Shown here: in pieces, positions 29,682 through 40,562 of the stretch
Numbering within the stretch: the first letter of the stretch is position 1
How the letters are laid out: every line of letters starts with the position of its first letter
DNA from: Hypomesus transpacificus
Lineage: Eukaryota > Chordata > Actinopteri > Osmeriformes > Osmeridae
DNA length: 64,000 nt
Assembly: GCF_021917145.1 (NCBI RefSeq)
Contig: NC_061061.1
Location: 15,515,484 to 15,579,483 of the forward strand
Reading direction: 5' to 3'
Notes under the pieces: generated by a model
Databases searched by the model: none
Told to the model about the DNA's origin: nothing
What the model saw: only the letters and a program-made list of their open reading frames with translations
Made by a program: the position numbers and the translations under genes

Positions 29682-32600
29682 CACGTAGCCCCCTCCAGCC
29701 CCTCCCCCTCCTTAAGAACGTCAGAGTCTGCACAGCAGAGACGACGCTCCCAGCGACTTGCGAGCACCCCAGTCGACGCACCCGGCGACCCCACTCCCAG
29801 CCCTGCACACGCCGACAACAGCCCCTCATCCCCCGCCAAAGAGACACGCCCGACAGAGATCGATGCATCTTCTACAGAGGGTAAGCTTCTGCAGCCTACT
29901 AACCCGTCCAAAGGAGAATTCCATACAACAATCTGCCTTATTTCTTATACAAAGAGTGTACAGTAACTCAACACTGTTCACATTTGTTTATCCTCGACTT
30001 GTCAGTATTGTTCTTTAAATTTAAATATCTGGTTCTGTCACAGGTGCAGTTCTGAACTGTGTGGAGAAGTCAGATTCCAGCCTCCATAACTACTGTGCAG
30101 GAATGCCCTCCACACCCACTCCTCCAGCACCAGCCACAGGCCAGAACCAGCTGCCTGGTGGACCCCCCGCCAATCATGCTGGGGAGAAATCTTCGCCACT
30201 AGCAGCAGGTATTGTTAGGCTAGGAAGATTGGCCATTTCTTTACATGATCATGCACCTGCCGGCATCTGTTGAGAACACATCCAACATCTGTGTGTGTGT
30301 GTGTGTTTGCACACTCTCTGTCTTCCAGCTCCCGGTTTGAAGACGGCAACCATCAGGACTCCCAAAATGAACAAACACACCAGAGAGCCAAGTAAGATCA
30401 AAGCGTTAAATACGGTTATTGTTATTACAGTAAATGGCGGTAGCTTGAATTCAGCAATATGTGTAGTCCGTCACACTTTTCACCTGTCTCTCTCTCCAAT
30501 CTAACCTGTCTGACCTTCTGTTCCCCCCCCCAGTCATGAGCACCCTGCGGTCTGAGGACCCCTCATCCCCAGGTGACCTGGACAGCCAATTCCAGTGTCA
30601 GGTGGCCGGTTGCTCAAAAGCCTTCCGCAAAGCCAAGCTTTTGGAATACCACCTCAAATACTACCACAACGCCGACAGAGAGACCCATGACTTTGAGACG
30701 GGTTCCCCGGACAGGGTGGGCCGCACCCGGGCCACGTCCACCTCCCTGCCCCCATCCTCCAACCCCCAGCTGGAGGTCCCTGACAGCAAAAGACGCCGCA
30801 CTGTCTCCTCATCCTCCTGTAAGGCCCATAGCGGCATTATACCGGCACCGTAAATTACACTTGTTATAAAACAAGGGCCTCCCTTCTGTAAAACTGTTTG
30901 TCTTTGTCCCCAGCTCTGTCTCCCCAGGCACAAGCCCTCCAGCTGGACTGTGTCAGAGCCGGCCGGACGGGAAGGAAGAAGCGCTCGTCAGCCTCCATGA
31001 GCTCTGACAGCACTGAGGTGTCCCTTCCTCCCCCGCCCCGTGATAGGAGCCTGGACAACCTCCACGAGAAGATCCTAAAGAAGGTCATCGACAAGGACAA
31101 GTACCCAGAAACAGGTCAGTCTAGCTAGGTCTTTAACCTTCTCTGTCTCCTACCATATAGACACTTATACCCCCTCTCTTCTTGACCAGTATTTTTGTCA
31201 GTTGGTCTGAACCATCCTAGGGATGACATATAGACTAACTATTCTGCTATTGTTTTTTTTTCCAGGGTTCATCAAAACTGAGAAGAAGGTCAAACTGGAG
31301 GAGAAGCCGCAGCAGCTAGGTGAGTTTGTCCTCTTGGTCTGTCTGTTTGTGCCTCTAACTGTGTATCTCACTGTCTCTCAGAGTTACATTAAGTCTCATT
31401 CAGAGCGACTTAAAGTAAGTACAGGGACATTCCCCCGAGGCAAGTAGGGTAAAGTGCCTTGCCCAAGGACACAGTAACTTTGCACGGCCAAGAATCGAAC
31501 CAGCAACCTTCTGATTACTAGCCCGATTCCCTAACCGCTCAGCCACCTGACTCCCTGAGTCGAGAGTTGAGCTGATGAGAACCGATTGTGTTTTCAGGAA
31601 AGAAAAAGGAGAAGGACAGGGAGCGTAGGGACAGGAAGGACAAAGACCTGTTCAAACTCAAACAGAAGAAGAAGAAGAAGAAAAGGAAGAAATCCAAGGA
31701 ACACAGTAAGACAACACAACACTGTCCCTTCCAACACAGTAAGACAACACAACACTGTCCCTTCCAACACAGTAAGACAACACAACACTGTCCCTTCCGA
31801 CACAGTAAGACAACGCAACACTGTCCCTTCCAACACAGTAAGACAACACAACACTGTCCCTTCCAACACAGTAAGACAACACAACACTGTCCCTTCCAAC
31901 ACAGTAAGACAACACAACACTGTCCCTTCCAACACAGTAAGACAACACTGTCCCTTCCCAGTCGTTTTGCCCACATGGCTTCTGTTACATTGACGTGTGT
32001 GTGTTTCCTAGGCTACACGGACTTCGACGGGATGTCGCTCTCCTTCCTAGACAGGTCTTCATCTCCCCTGCATCGTTCTTCTGGCAGCGCGTTCACCTTC
32101 CTCACCTCCTCGTCGCCTTCCTCCTCTAAACACCACCAGTACCCACGCGCCATCCTGTCTGTCGACCTGACCGGAGAGAGTGAGTGATCAACGACAGGCC
32201 CCAAGTCCCTAACTCAACCCCCCCCCCCCCCCCCCCGTTCCATATGCTTCTCACCCTTCTACCTCTGTTCTAATTTGTGTTTGTATGTGTGTCCCCGTGT
32301 GTCCAGACCTGTCGGACGTGGACTACCTAGAGGACTCGACCACAGAGAGCCTGCTGCTGAGTGGGGACGACCTCAGCCAGGAGGACCTGGCCATGGAGGC
32401 CTTCCCTCCTGAGGAGCCGCAGGACAGCCAGGAGATAGTCCGCTGTGTCTGCCAGATGGATGAGGAGAACGGCTTCATGATCCAGGTAACGTACGACCAG
32501 CGCACACCCTGTTTACAATGTGGACACCTCACTAGTTTATACCAAGGAGGATATGTTGGGTAGCCTACATAACTCACCAGAAATAACTTGTTTTTAATTG

Positions 32601-34062
32601 ACTCGTGGTCTAGGAACCTTCAGGTTTAGCTCATAGCAAAGCAAACTCCTGTGCTGACTTGTCTTTTAGGTATTTCTGTGGTAGTTTTAAGTGATTCTAG
32701 CTCATGTTAATGCAGTTTGGACCCCCCATGTCTGTGTGCAGTGTGAGGAGTGTATGTGCTGGCAGCACAGTGTCTGTATGGGCCTCCTTGAGGACAGTAT
32801 CCCAGAACAGTACATATGTTACATCTGCAGAGACCCCCCAGGTAAGACATACACTTGTGGTCAATAAATCTCCCAAGACCTGATTATCCTGGGCTAGAAC
32901 TGTGTGCCTGACATCTCTCTGACTCCTCCCAGGCCAGAGGTGGAGTGCCAAATACCTGCATGACAGGGACTGGCTGACGAAGGGTCACATGTTCGGACTG
33001 TCCTTCCTATCAGATAACTACTCCAATCAGAACTGTCAGAAGATAGTCTCCACCCATCAGCTTCTGGCCGACGCCTACAGCCTCAAGACCCTGCTCCACG
33101 GCCTCACGCTCAAGATGGACATTCTGCAGTAAGACTCCAACATATCTTTTCTGTTATTGCCTCTGCCTCTAGTCTTGTTGGTTTTTTTCTTATTATTCTT
33201 CTCAAACTTTGATGTTTTTCCCCCCCCCAGGAACAGACACAGCCCCAGCTTGCACTTCTGGGCGCGGTCTTGGGTAAACTCAGATGAGGACCAGCCAATG
33301 GGAGGGCTTCCTGACTGCCTGCACTTTCAGGAAGTCCTGGCAGACTCTGAGGACCAGAATTGTCTCCCCGACACCTATATCACCAGCGAGCACAGCTACC
33401 AGAAGCCCCCTGGGACCCCCGGTGCAGCCACTGACCCCCCCAGGATGGCTGCAGACCTTTTGGGCTGCAGCAGGGAGGAGGGCGAGGTGGGGATGAGCCT
33501 GGAGCTCAAAACTGTCACACACTCTGTGGAACAAGGAGTAAGGATGAGCTCTGGCTACATATGTTCACTTTGAGTATGTTTGGTTTGTAGTAGTGGGTGG
33601 GCTTTTGCACTAACCACAGCATGGGTTTATTTGGTTTGTAGGAGAGGGCAGCTGTGATGTTGCCTGGTGCAGATTCAGTAGAACATGCCAGAAACTGCCT
33701 GCAGTGGCAAATGAACCTGCTGACCCATATAGAAGATGTCCAGAACCAGCTGGCCAGCAGGATGGACCTAATAGAGAAGGAGCTGGATGGTAAAAAGTTA
33801 ACCGTTTGTCTGGATACACTGCACACATGTAACAAACACCCTTTTGGAGCTCCAGCCTTGGACACAAACACACAGAATGACATCCACATTTAGAACAAAG
33901 GGAAATTAGCCAATGAGAAGCCACTGATGGACCGTTAGCTATTTATAAATAGGAATCTAATGTGACAATCAATCTTACTCACACTCTCTCTCTTTCTCAC
34001 CCTCTCTTTCTCTCTCTCACTCTTTTTCTCTCTCTCACTCTCTCTGTCTCTCTGTACTCACG

Positions 34063-34144
<82 letters not shown>

Positions 34145-34298
34145 CCCCTCCACAGTGTTGGAGAGTTGGCTCGACCTGTCAGGAGAGTTGGAACCCCCGG
34201 ACCCCCTGGCACGGCTGCCACAGCTCAAACTACGCATCAAGCAGCTGCTCTCTGACCTCGGCAAGGTTCAGCAGATGAGCGCCCTCTGTTCTGTCTGA
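26430..34298 (+). CDS. phf20l1: PHD finger protein 20-like 1 (chromatin reader)
   Basis: Twenty coding exons: 26430-26512, 26615-26786, 27748-27832, 28231-28322, 28893-29079, 29332-29559, 29689-29880, 30044-30208, 30329-30391, 30534-30818, 30914-31114, 31266-31319, 31598-31705, 32012-32179, 32307-32485, 32742-32841, 32933-33128, 33231-33537, 33642-33789, 34156-34298, giving 1051 aa. PHF20 family proteins read methyl-lysine, and PHF20 itself is part of the MOF-NSL acetyltransferase complex. Order: an MBT/Tudor-like module ([23 protein letters not shown]), a second Tudor ([19 protein letters not shown]), an acidic tract, an AT-hook-like RRRSQRLAS, a C2H2 finger ([10 protein letters not shown] ending HLKYYH), a Lys-rich block, the PHD finger ([20 protein letters not shown], then CWQHSVC and [10 protein letters not shown]), and the conserved C-terminus [30 protein letters not shown] and [10 protein letters not shown] favour PHF20L1 over PHF20. 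Exon 13 ends at the first unit of a tandem array that repeats its donor. Confidence 0.93.
27993..28169. mobile_element. 177-bp MITE with 10-bp target duplication (phf20l1 intron)
   Basis: Terminal inverted repeats AGGGGTGGG and CCCACCCCT are perfect over 9 bases. The element is flanked by a perfect direct repeat ACTGGACATT at 27983-27992 and 28170-28179. The interior has CGATTC-type repeats (GGGAATCG, CACGATTCGC, TTGCGATTC). No coding capacity. A 9-10 bp duplication points towards Mutator-like transposition, but the superfamily is inferred. Confidence 0.8.
29653..29682 (+). repeat. 30-base C run in the acceptor tract of phf20l1 exon 7
   Basis: The homopolymer ends six bases before the intron's closing AG (29688), so it is the polypyrimidine tract of that acceptor. 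A shorter C run (about 32218-32236) lies in the intron between exons 14 and 15, and 33222-33228 is C-rich before exon 18. Lengths may be affected by sequencing. Confidence 0.85.
31380..31558 (-). mobile_element. tRNA-derived SINE, copy 4 (phf20l1 intron 12)
   Basis: Tail block ATTCAGAGCGACTTAAAGTA on the left and the tRNA-like head on the right (minus-strand TGGCTGAGCGGTTAGGGAAT, then GGTTCGATTC). It ends about 40 bases before the exon 13 start, so it sits immediately upstream of that acceptor's branch-point region, antisense to the gene. Confidence 0.85.
31703..31960 (+). repeat. 33-bp tandem array duplicating the phf20l1 exon 13 splice donor
   Basis: Eight units (the last shortened) with core CACAGTAAGACAACACAAC, period exactly 33. 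The first unit begins at the end of coding exon 13, so its ACA|GTAAGA is the native donor (exon end 31705). The same donor sequence recurs at 31739, 31772, 31805, 31838, 31871, 31904 and 31937. Because 33 is a multiple of three, the array is open in the exon's frame and encodes [11 protein letters not shown] per unit. Unit differences are few (GACAC in unit 4, CGCAAC once), which implies recent expansion. Confidence 0.95.
34062..34142 (+). repeat. CT microsatellite in the last phf20l1 intron
   Basis: Uninterrupted CT from about 34073 to 34142, with interrupted CT-rich sequence back to about 33985. It runs into the acceptor of the last coding exon (AG at 34154-34155) and so forms its polypyrimidine tract. 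A length-variable tract at an acceptor could affect splicing; this is inference. Confidence 0.9.
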
Positions 34299-35420
34299 CT
34301 GTCTGTGGGCACAGGGGGCCAGGCACCTGTAGCATCACCTTCCTCTGGCCACAGGGCCCCCCAACCTTACGGCCACCACACCACCTCCACCCTACTCATC
34401 CGCAACCTTGCGTGTTTGGCCCTGGACTGATAGAGATGGCCTCTGGACTGCCACCCTCCCCCCGCTCACCCTTGACAGCCGGCTGGCCTGCTGCACTAAG
34501 ACTGAAAAAAAGTGTTTTAAAAGGGAGAGAGGAAAGACTCTTTGAAAGGATGAAAGGTACCACTTAAAGACAGTGTTATCCTGTAGAGCTCAGGACATAC
34601 CCGTCACTTTACCCACCATGCTAGCCAGCACTTGTCAGCAGACCTGTTCACTAGTGAATGGTCTGTTCTACCCAGCAGAATCCGAGAATTGCTTTTACCA
34701 GCTGTACAGTGACGGTAGACTGACAGGACAGAAGGACATACGCTTTAGCAAGCATGGTTTATAACCCAGACTTGCTGGTTGAAGATTGATGACCTGACTG
34801 AGAGTCCAGTCATCACCAGGTGGTGACTCTGTTGTGCCAAGGAAAAGCCAGGTTTACAGTGTTGTACCCCCACCCAACCTCTCCTAGGGGTAAACTAGAG
34901 GGACAAGCACCTGTGTTCACCTGTATACACCTCTTTCATTCTCTAGCCCGACCACTAAGCCCCCCTTCTTGATCTTCTTCTCTACTCTTTCTCCTCCATC
35001 TCCTGACAGCTACTCCCTTCCTCCTTACCCTCTGGCTGTTGGGTCATGTGATCTCAGCGGGGCCTCTGTATGGCTGACTGGGTCAGCCAACTGCTATGAA
35101 GTTGGGTTGTGCCCAAGTAAGCTAAAGCACATGCTTCATGTGTCACCATTTTTTGGAAATGTTTGTACAGTTTTTCATAACTGTAAAGATGAGGAAATCT
35201 AAAAAGGCATAAGAGGACAAAATATACTTGAAGATGCCTGTTTATTTAGCATTTCTATTAACATGTAAAAAATGTGTTTTAGAACCAATAGGGTTAAAAA
35301 CTTGAAGTTGATTTTCATTGACATATACAGCTGTACATTCAGAGTTTATTTAAGACTGTTCCTATGTGATTTACTACATGTACAACTTCAATAAAATGAT
35401 ATTCTGGATATTTACCATGT
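34299..35420 (+). other. phf20l1 3' untranslated region and poly(A) signal
   Basis: AT-rich sequence without coding signature follows the stop codon. The AATAAA at 35390-35395 is the clear poly(A) signal. Short open frames at 34573-34764 and 34969-35202 have no recognisable domain. Confidence 0.7.
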
Positions 35421-36229
35421 CCCTTTTATCGTTTCCCACCCAACTAGCTCTCTCAACCGCGGGGTGGAGTAAATGAGGCATTAGTCTGTCTAGGAGAAGC
35501 TGTTTTAGTACAGTGTTCCAGACTTAGCCACCACCCACCACCCACCCGTCAGCTCAGTCCAAGTAGCTGGTTAACTCTTTGTACTGAAGTCTAATAATGA
35601 TGTAACCCCTTTACATATGGCCACAGTAGATTATTTATAGTAATATAAAAGGAAAAACCACTGTAATAGGATGTTATGTGATGATAAATTACCAGCAGGA
35701 CAGCCTAATTAATAAACATTGGTTTATTACAACTGCAAGCTATGAAATAAGCTTTCCCCTCCCCAGCTCAGAAGTGTTAGTGTACTGTACACTCTACTGT
35801 ACATTTGGCAATGATTGACCATGTAAGGTTGACCTCACAACCGTATAAGTTGTCTTCCAGGTCTTTCACCCACACCTGTGCCATGACAAGCTGCGTCAAT
35901 TCTATGAGATACGCAGATAGTAATCACTGGTAAGGTTCCCTGAACCCTGGCACAGGTCATAGGTCGGCCTCTTACCCACCCACAATAGCAAAAATTAAAA
36001 ATGTTTTCAATACAGATGTGACCAGCAGCCCTCTGACTCCACAGGTCACTGAATGAGGTTACCAAAGGTTATTGAGTGAGGTAACAAGAGGTCAGAAAAG
36101 TGTCAGAAGTAACATTTAGTCATTTAGCAGACGCTCTGATCCAGAGCGAAGTTGAGTATTGTAGGTGGTGAGGAAGTGGTTTCACTTCCCAAATAAAACA
36201 CTGTTAATTGTCATACTGTTGGTTTCTGA
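35421..36229. other. Intergenic region between phf20l1 and mylip 3' ends
   Basis: AT-rich, no gene recognised. It contains the SINE tail fragment at 36111-36160. The two genes converge here. Confidence 0.6.
36111..36160 (-). mobile_element. SINE tail fragment, copy 5
   Basis: Only the tail block is present: CATTTAGTCATTTAGCAGAC followed by GCTCTGATCCAGAGCGAAG. The tRNA-like head and body are absent, so this is a truncated copy. It lies just beyond the mylip poly(A) signal. Confidence 0.75.
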
Positions 36230-36799
36230 AACAACTTTATTGATACCACTTTGACAATATGAAAGTAAATGGACCGTGTTTAGCTTGATTCAGCCATGCT
36301 CGTACTACCTTGTAACTAAAGCCCAGCTTAAACCTGAGGTAATAGCCAATCTCACACAGTTCAGGAAAGGTAGCATAGACAAAGAATACAGTGGCTGACT
36401 AGTACTAGATGACATTGTGTACAAATGATACTGTACATAGAGAACAGGACAGTTGAGTATTATGGAGTGTGACCAGCAGAATAACAAAGTCCGGATCGTT
36501 GGAATGATTCTTATCACTGCTTTGAGTCTGGTACAGAATCCTCTGGAGTTAAATGGTTAGTATTGGTTGGCAAACAAACTTGAAATGAATATTTAAGGAT
36601 GAGAGAGGATACAGTAGATATTTTTGTCTTTCAGTCTCATGGTTTGAAATGTTTGTGAAAAGTTAAATAAAAGTTGATTGTTCGTTACCACTGATATGGT
36701 TTATGGAGTTTCAGCACATACAGGCCTGGGACAGGCACTGGCTTGTCTGGTTGTGTCTCGTAGGTTTTGGGCCTCATTTTTTGTCCTGAGGAATTGTCT

Positions 36800-39700
36800 T
36801 TAGGCTGTGCAGACCTTCTCTGCAGAAGCATAGATATGATTGGCCATTCCCGTGGAGCCGTAAATGAAATTTGCTGCTGCAGATGAAGTGTTGATGTGAT
36901 TGGTCCGTTCTGTGTGAGTGCTAACTGTGGCAGGGTTGGGCAAAGCCAGGTTCAATAGGTTGGCACAGGTGGGTAGATAGACATGCTGCACCTTGTCCAC
37001 CTCTGAGCGACACACTGGGCACACCTGGGCAGAAGACACAGACTGTTAGAACTGAGCTGCTGTGTTCCAAGAACCTTTACCATGTTATGATATGCTACTA
37101 ATTTCAAACGTGGATCAGTTGTGATTTGAAGCAGCTTGCTCTGATTGACACTTTATACCCAGCAGCTATATGCTAAAAAAAGTCCTTAAAAAGAAATAAG
37201 TTGACTGAAGCCTTCCTTTCAAAGGTTAGTCGTGGAGAGTAAATTAATGTTCCGCAAAGACTACCCCTGCATGGCACTGTGTGCTCACTACATACTATAG
37301 TTCACCAGGTCACTGCAGCTTTAAACTGCCAGTGCACAGACGGCCTGTCTAACCGCCCCCTAAGCTTAAACTTCACGTAAACACCAGATAACCCCTGGGC
37401 CAGAGTCCTCACCTCCAGCTGGGCAGCACAGCTCTGGCAGCAGACCAGGTGGCCACAGGGGCAGAAGGCAGCATCGATCTCTTCCTGACAGCACACCACA
37501 CACAGTAGTGCCTCCCGCAAGCGGAGCACCACCTCCTCCAGGGCCCGGCTCTGCTTGCACCCCTCACACTCCGCGTCCCCTCCGACTTCTGGGCTGGCCG
37601 GGGAGGAGGTCGTCTGAATTCCCCTGTTGGCGTGGTAGAGGACCCGGCGCGCGTGGTCGTAGGCTTCTTTGGCGGTGCGGCTGACATCAAACAAGTACTT
37701 CCGGCCCAGCGGGATGTTGTGGTTGAAGAGGGCCGCAAAGTGGCCGGTGAAGTCACGACTGTACTGCAGCCTTACGTCCTCCCCCACCGTGTCACACCTG
37801 GGAACAAATCACACATCAGACACAAGGAAATCCAGTATGAAAGTGTTGTGCAGCAGGATTGAAGGTGTGAGTTAGCTGTATTGCTTTTATTATTGGGGGG
37901 GGGGCTAACCTGTAGAACGTGTGTGTCTCAGTCAGGGAGCGGTAGAGCCCTCCAGCTGCTCTGCTGCTGACCATCTTGAACAAGAAGATGTCACTTTCTC
38001 CGTTGTCCTTGGCAACAGTCAAATAAACATTCCTTCCTGTCTGGGTGGCTATCTGGACGAGGGAATAGTCAATCCTGGGGAGGAGAGGCAGACAAGAGAA
38101 ACAAGGAAGGAGTCAGCGTTGAACTCATGCCCAGGCAGCATCACATGATTTTTTTTTTTTATTGTTGTTAGTGGTTACCTATTAGTGACACTGAGGTCCT
38201 CTTGGCAGGTGACGATGCCCTCAGGCCCCACACCCACAGATAGCACCTGTCCCTCTGAGTCACGGGCCCGGTGCCACTCCACCCCATAGTGCTCTGCAGA
38301 CGCCACAAGCTGCAGGACAGAATACTCTGCGGAGGCTCGGTTCCTCCCCTCCAGCTGCCTGTGCTTCTCCATGATGCTGTAGGACACATGGAAGAGGAGC
38401 TGTTAAAGTCACACTCGTTCATTTCTTAGTCTCATTGTTTAGCTAGTCTGGAGGGGATGGACAGTCTAAAAAACCTGTTTATAAAACGTATCTTCTGGTC
38501 AACTGTTGGATGTATTTTATTACCTGTTGATGGTAATGTTGTCAGGCTGGTGTCTGAGGAGTTGTTGATAAAGTTGGCTGTACTGGTCTGACGGGGGGCT
38601 CAAGTCTCCGTATTCAACCTGAGCCATCAAGACACACAGCTCCACAGCCTGCTCCTTCACTACCTGCAGACTCCCTGAACACAGCTGCTCCTTCACCTGG
38701 AGGAAGAACAGGTGTCTGGAAGAAAGAGGGAGGGGAGGATGTGATGAGGAGGAGAGGCACCTTCAGACACCTGTGTTCTCTTTATAGTGAAGTGAACAGC
38801 TGTATAAACCTTATCTCTACTGCCCCAATAAGATCACTACTGACTACTAGACCTTGGTCAAGATATGTTACATACAGTTGCAGTATAATTCTATACTCCA
38901 AACGTTTGCTCAATCTTAGCAGTCTCTACAGTGGGTCTGTGAATGTGTCAGTGCAGGCTGTACGATGTTTGAAGACATGGTCACAAACTGTGATGTCAGT
39001 GCGTCAACATGCTCTAGAAGTGCAAACTCAAACTGTTAACTGTTCCTCAACTATGCAGTCCACAAAGGAATAGATGGAAAAAGCCTTCAAATCTCATATT
39101 CCCTTAATTACAAACATTAAACAAACTAAATAAATTAAGAATTAAAGTAAGTACAAAGATAGGAACTAAATTGAATATTTGTGTGTAAATCTTGTTTTGT
39201 CTGCTAGGGCTTATTACACAAAGTTGAGCAGGATACTGTAGTTTACCGTTATAGAACTCAACCACAATAGCCTATAGAATGTCTTTGTGTGCCCTCAACA
39301 ATAGTTACAATAGACCAGTGTGCTAGCCCGTCCAGGCCTCACAAACAGCTCATATCCGCGTTGAGGAGGAGTTGAGGAGAAAAAAGAAGCCCAATTCACC
39401 AAAGTTATTATGTAAGTAGTGCTTTACGTGTCTGTTCAGGCACACCACCTTTTACGTAACAGTACGGACAGAAGGCAGTGTGTCAGCCGCACAGTAGCCT
39501 AAAGCAGTAACCCCATATGCAGACAGTGTTTCAGGAATTTAATACGGACCACAAGTATATGATTTACAACACGCGTATGAACCTAGTCTGATTCTGGAGG
39601 ATCAGATGTGGATCAACCAGAAACTTGACCCGAAGCTCCAGTCGGCATTGGGACAAGCTGTCCAGCTGCTGGCAGACTGGGTTTCTCAGGTTCAGCCATA

Positions 39701-40056
39701 ACCGCTCTCCTCTACTGCCGCAGAACTGCAGGCCAAAATAGTCGACCTCGATGATGTCCAGCTGCCTACACACCTGCACATAGAAATGAAACATGTGATT
39801 CATACTTATTTATAGGCTTGTTACAATATGCTGAACCAAATAGTTTTTTCATGATTATCTCTACGGCTTTGATCAACATTCTAAATAGAAAATAATGTAT
39901 ATGGGGCAACCCCAGTTTAGGTTGGAATATTGAGTAACATTGTCTGAGAGTTTAATAAAAAAAATTTACCTTCTGTAGGCAGTCGTCTCCGTTTGCCTTG
40001 GCATCAACTTCCAACTCCATCACCACCGAGTCAGGTCGCGTTACGTAGCAAAGCAT
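36800..40056 (-). CDS. mylip: E3 ubiquitin ligase MYLIP (FERM + RING)
   Basis: Seven exons on the minus strand: 39970-40056, 39583-39773, 38524-38715, 38179-38376, 37910-38074, 37413-37797, 36800-37024, giving 480 aa (human 445). MYLIP/IDOL ubiquitinates lipoprotein receptors (LDLR, VLDLR) and myosin regulatory light chain. Seen: the N-terminal [21 protein letters not shown] lobes ([61 protein letters not shown]), and the C3HC4 RING ([20 protein letters not shown], then [10 protein letters not shown] joined to [18 protein letters not shown]). After LLNL the protein continues for about 47 residues not found in the human protein, with a thrice-repeated NHI/NFI motif. The start is the ATG matching the family; an upstream in-frame ATG at 40242 would add 62 residues and is probably leader. 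A poly(A) signal on this strand lies at 36236-36241. Confidence 0.95.
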
Positions 40057-40562
40057 GTTAAGTTCCAGTACGTGCAGTTCTGCAGCAGAGAGACTGGCGT
40101 GACCGTGTACCCCCACAGCAGCTACACCACGGACAGCACCGAAAAGACCGGGTACACTGTATTTGAACAACTGTCTTGCAGTCACCGCCCACTTTTGCAC
40201 AAAACTTCCACAGCTAAAGCCGATTAAATCTCTTCCACTCATGCTAAGGCTAACCTAGATCGGGGTGGAGAGCACCCCCTGGTGTACAACACTAAGCAGT
40301 GGCGTGATTATTTACTGCATGTTATGACAGCTGAGCAGTGACAGTGTGCAGTTAAAAAGCAGAACTGCAGTACAGTTAGCTAGCGTTATCTAAATATTTT
40401 GCTAAAAATCAAACTTTAGCTTCGCTTCTAAGAACAAACAACAACGAAAAGGACTACTGACGACTGTGTATGGCTTCTACTTTGATTAAAACACAGATAA
40501 GTTGCTAATGCGACTACACGCTACTTTTGTCCAGTTCTGATTGAACTGAACCAGGAAGAAAG
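40057..40562. promoter_or_regulatory. Shared divergent promoter of mylip and dtnbp1
   Basis: The start codons of mylip (-) and dtnbp1 (+) are 506 bases apart and point away from each other. This leaves room only for two leaders and a common promoter. No TATA box is obvious. The layout itself is the evidence. Confidence 0.6.

Noticed and set aside
31703-31960. Regular 33-bp repeats resembling a CRISPR array
   Set aside because: The units are contiguous with no unique spacers, lie in a vertebrate intron and have no cas genes nearby. It is a tandem repeat.
31539-31976. Three long overlapping reading frames on the minus strand through the tandem array
   Set aside because: A repeat whose period is a multiple of three stays open in several frames at once. 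The predicted proteins are only repeats and have no start context or homology.
26430-34298. Assignment of the Tudor-PHD gene to PHF20
   Set aside because: The N-terminus [11 protein letters not shown], the [10 protein letters not shown] segment and the [20 protein letters not shown] region match PHF20L1 better than PHF20.
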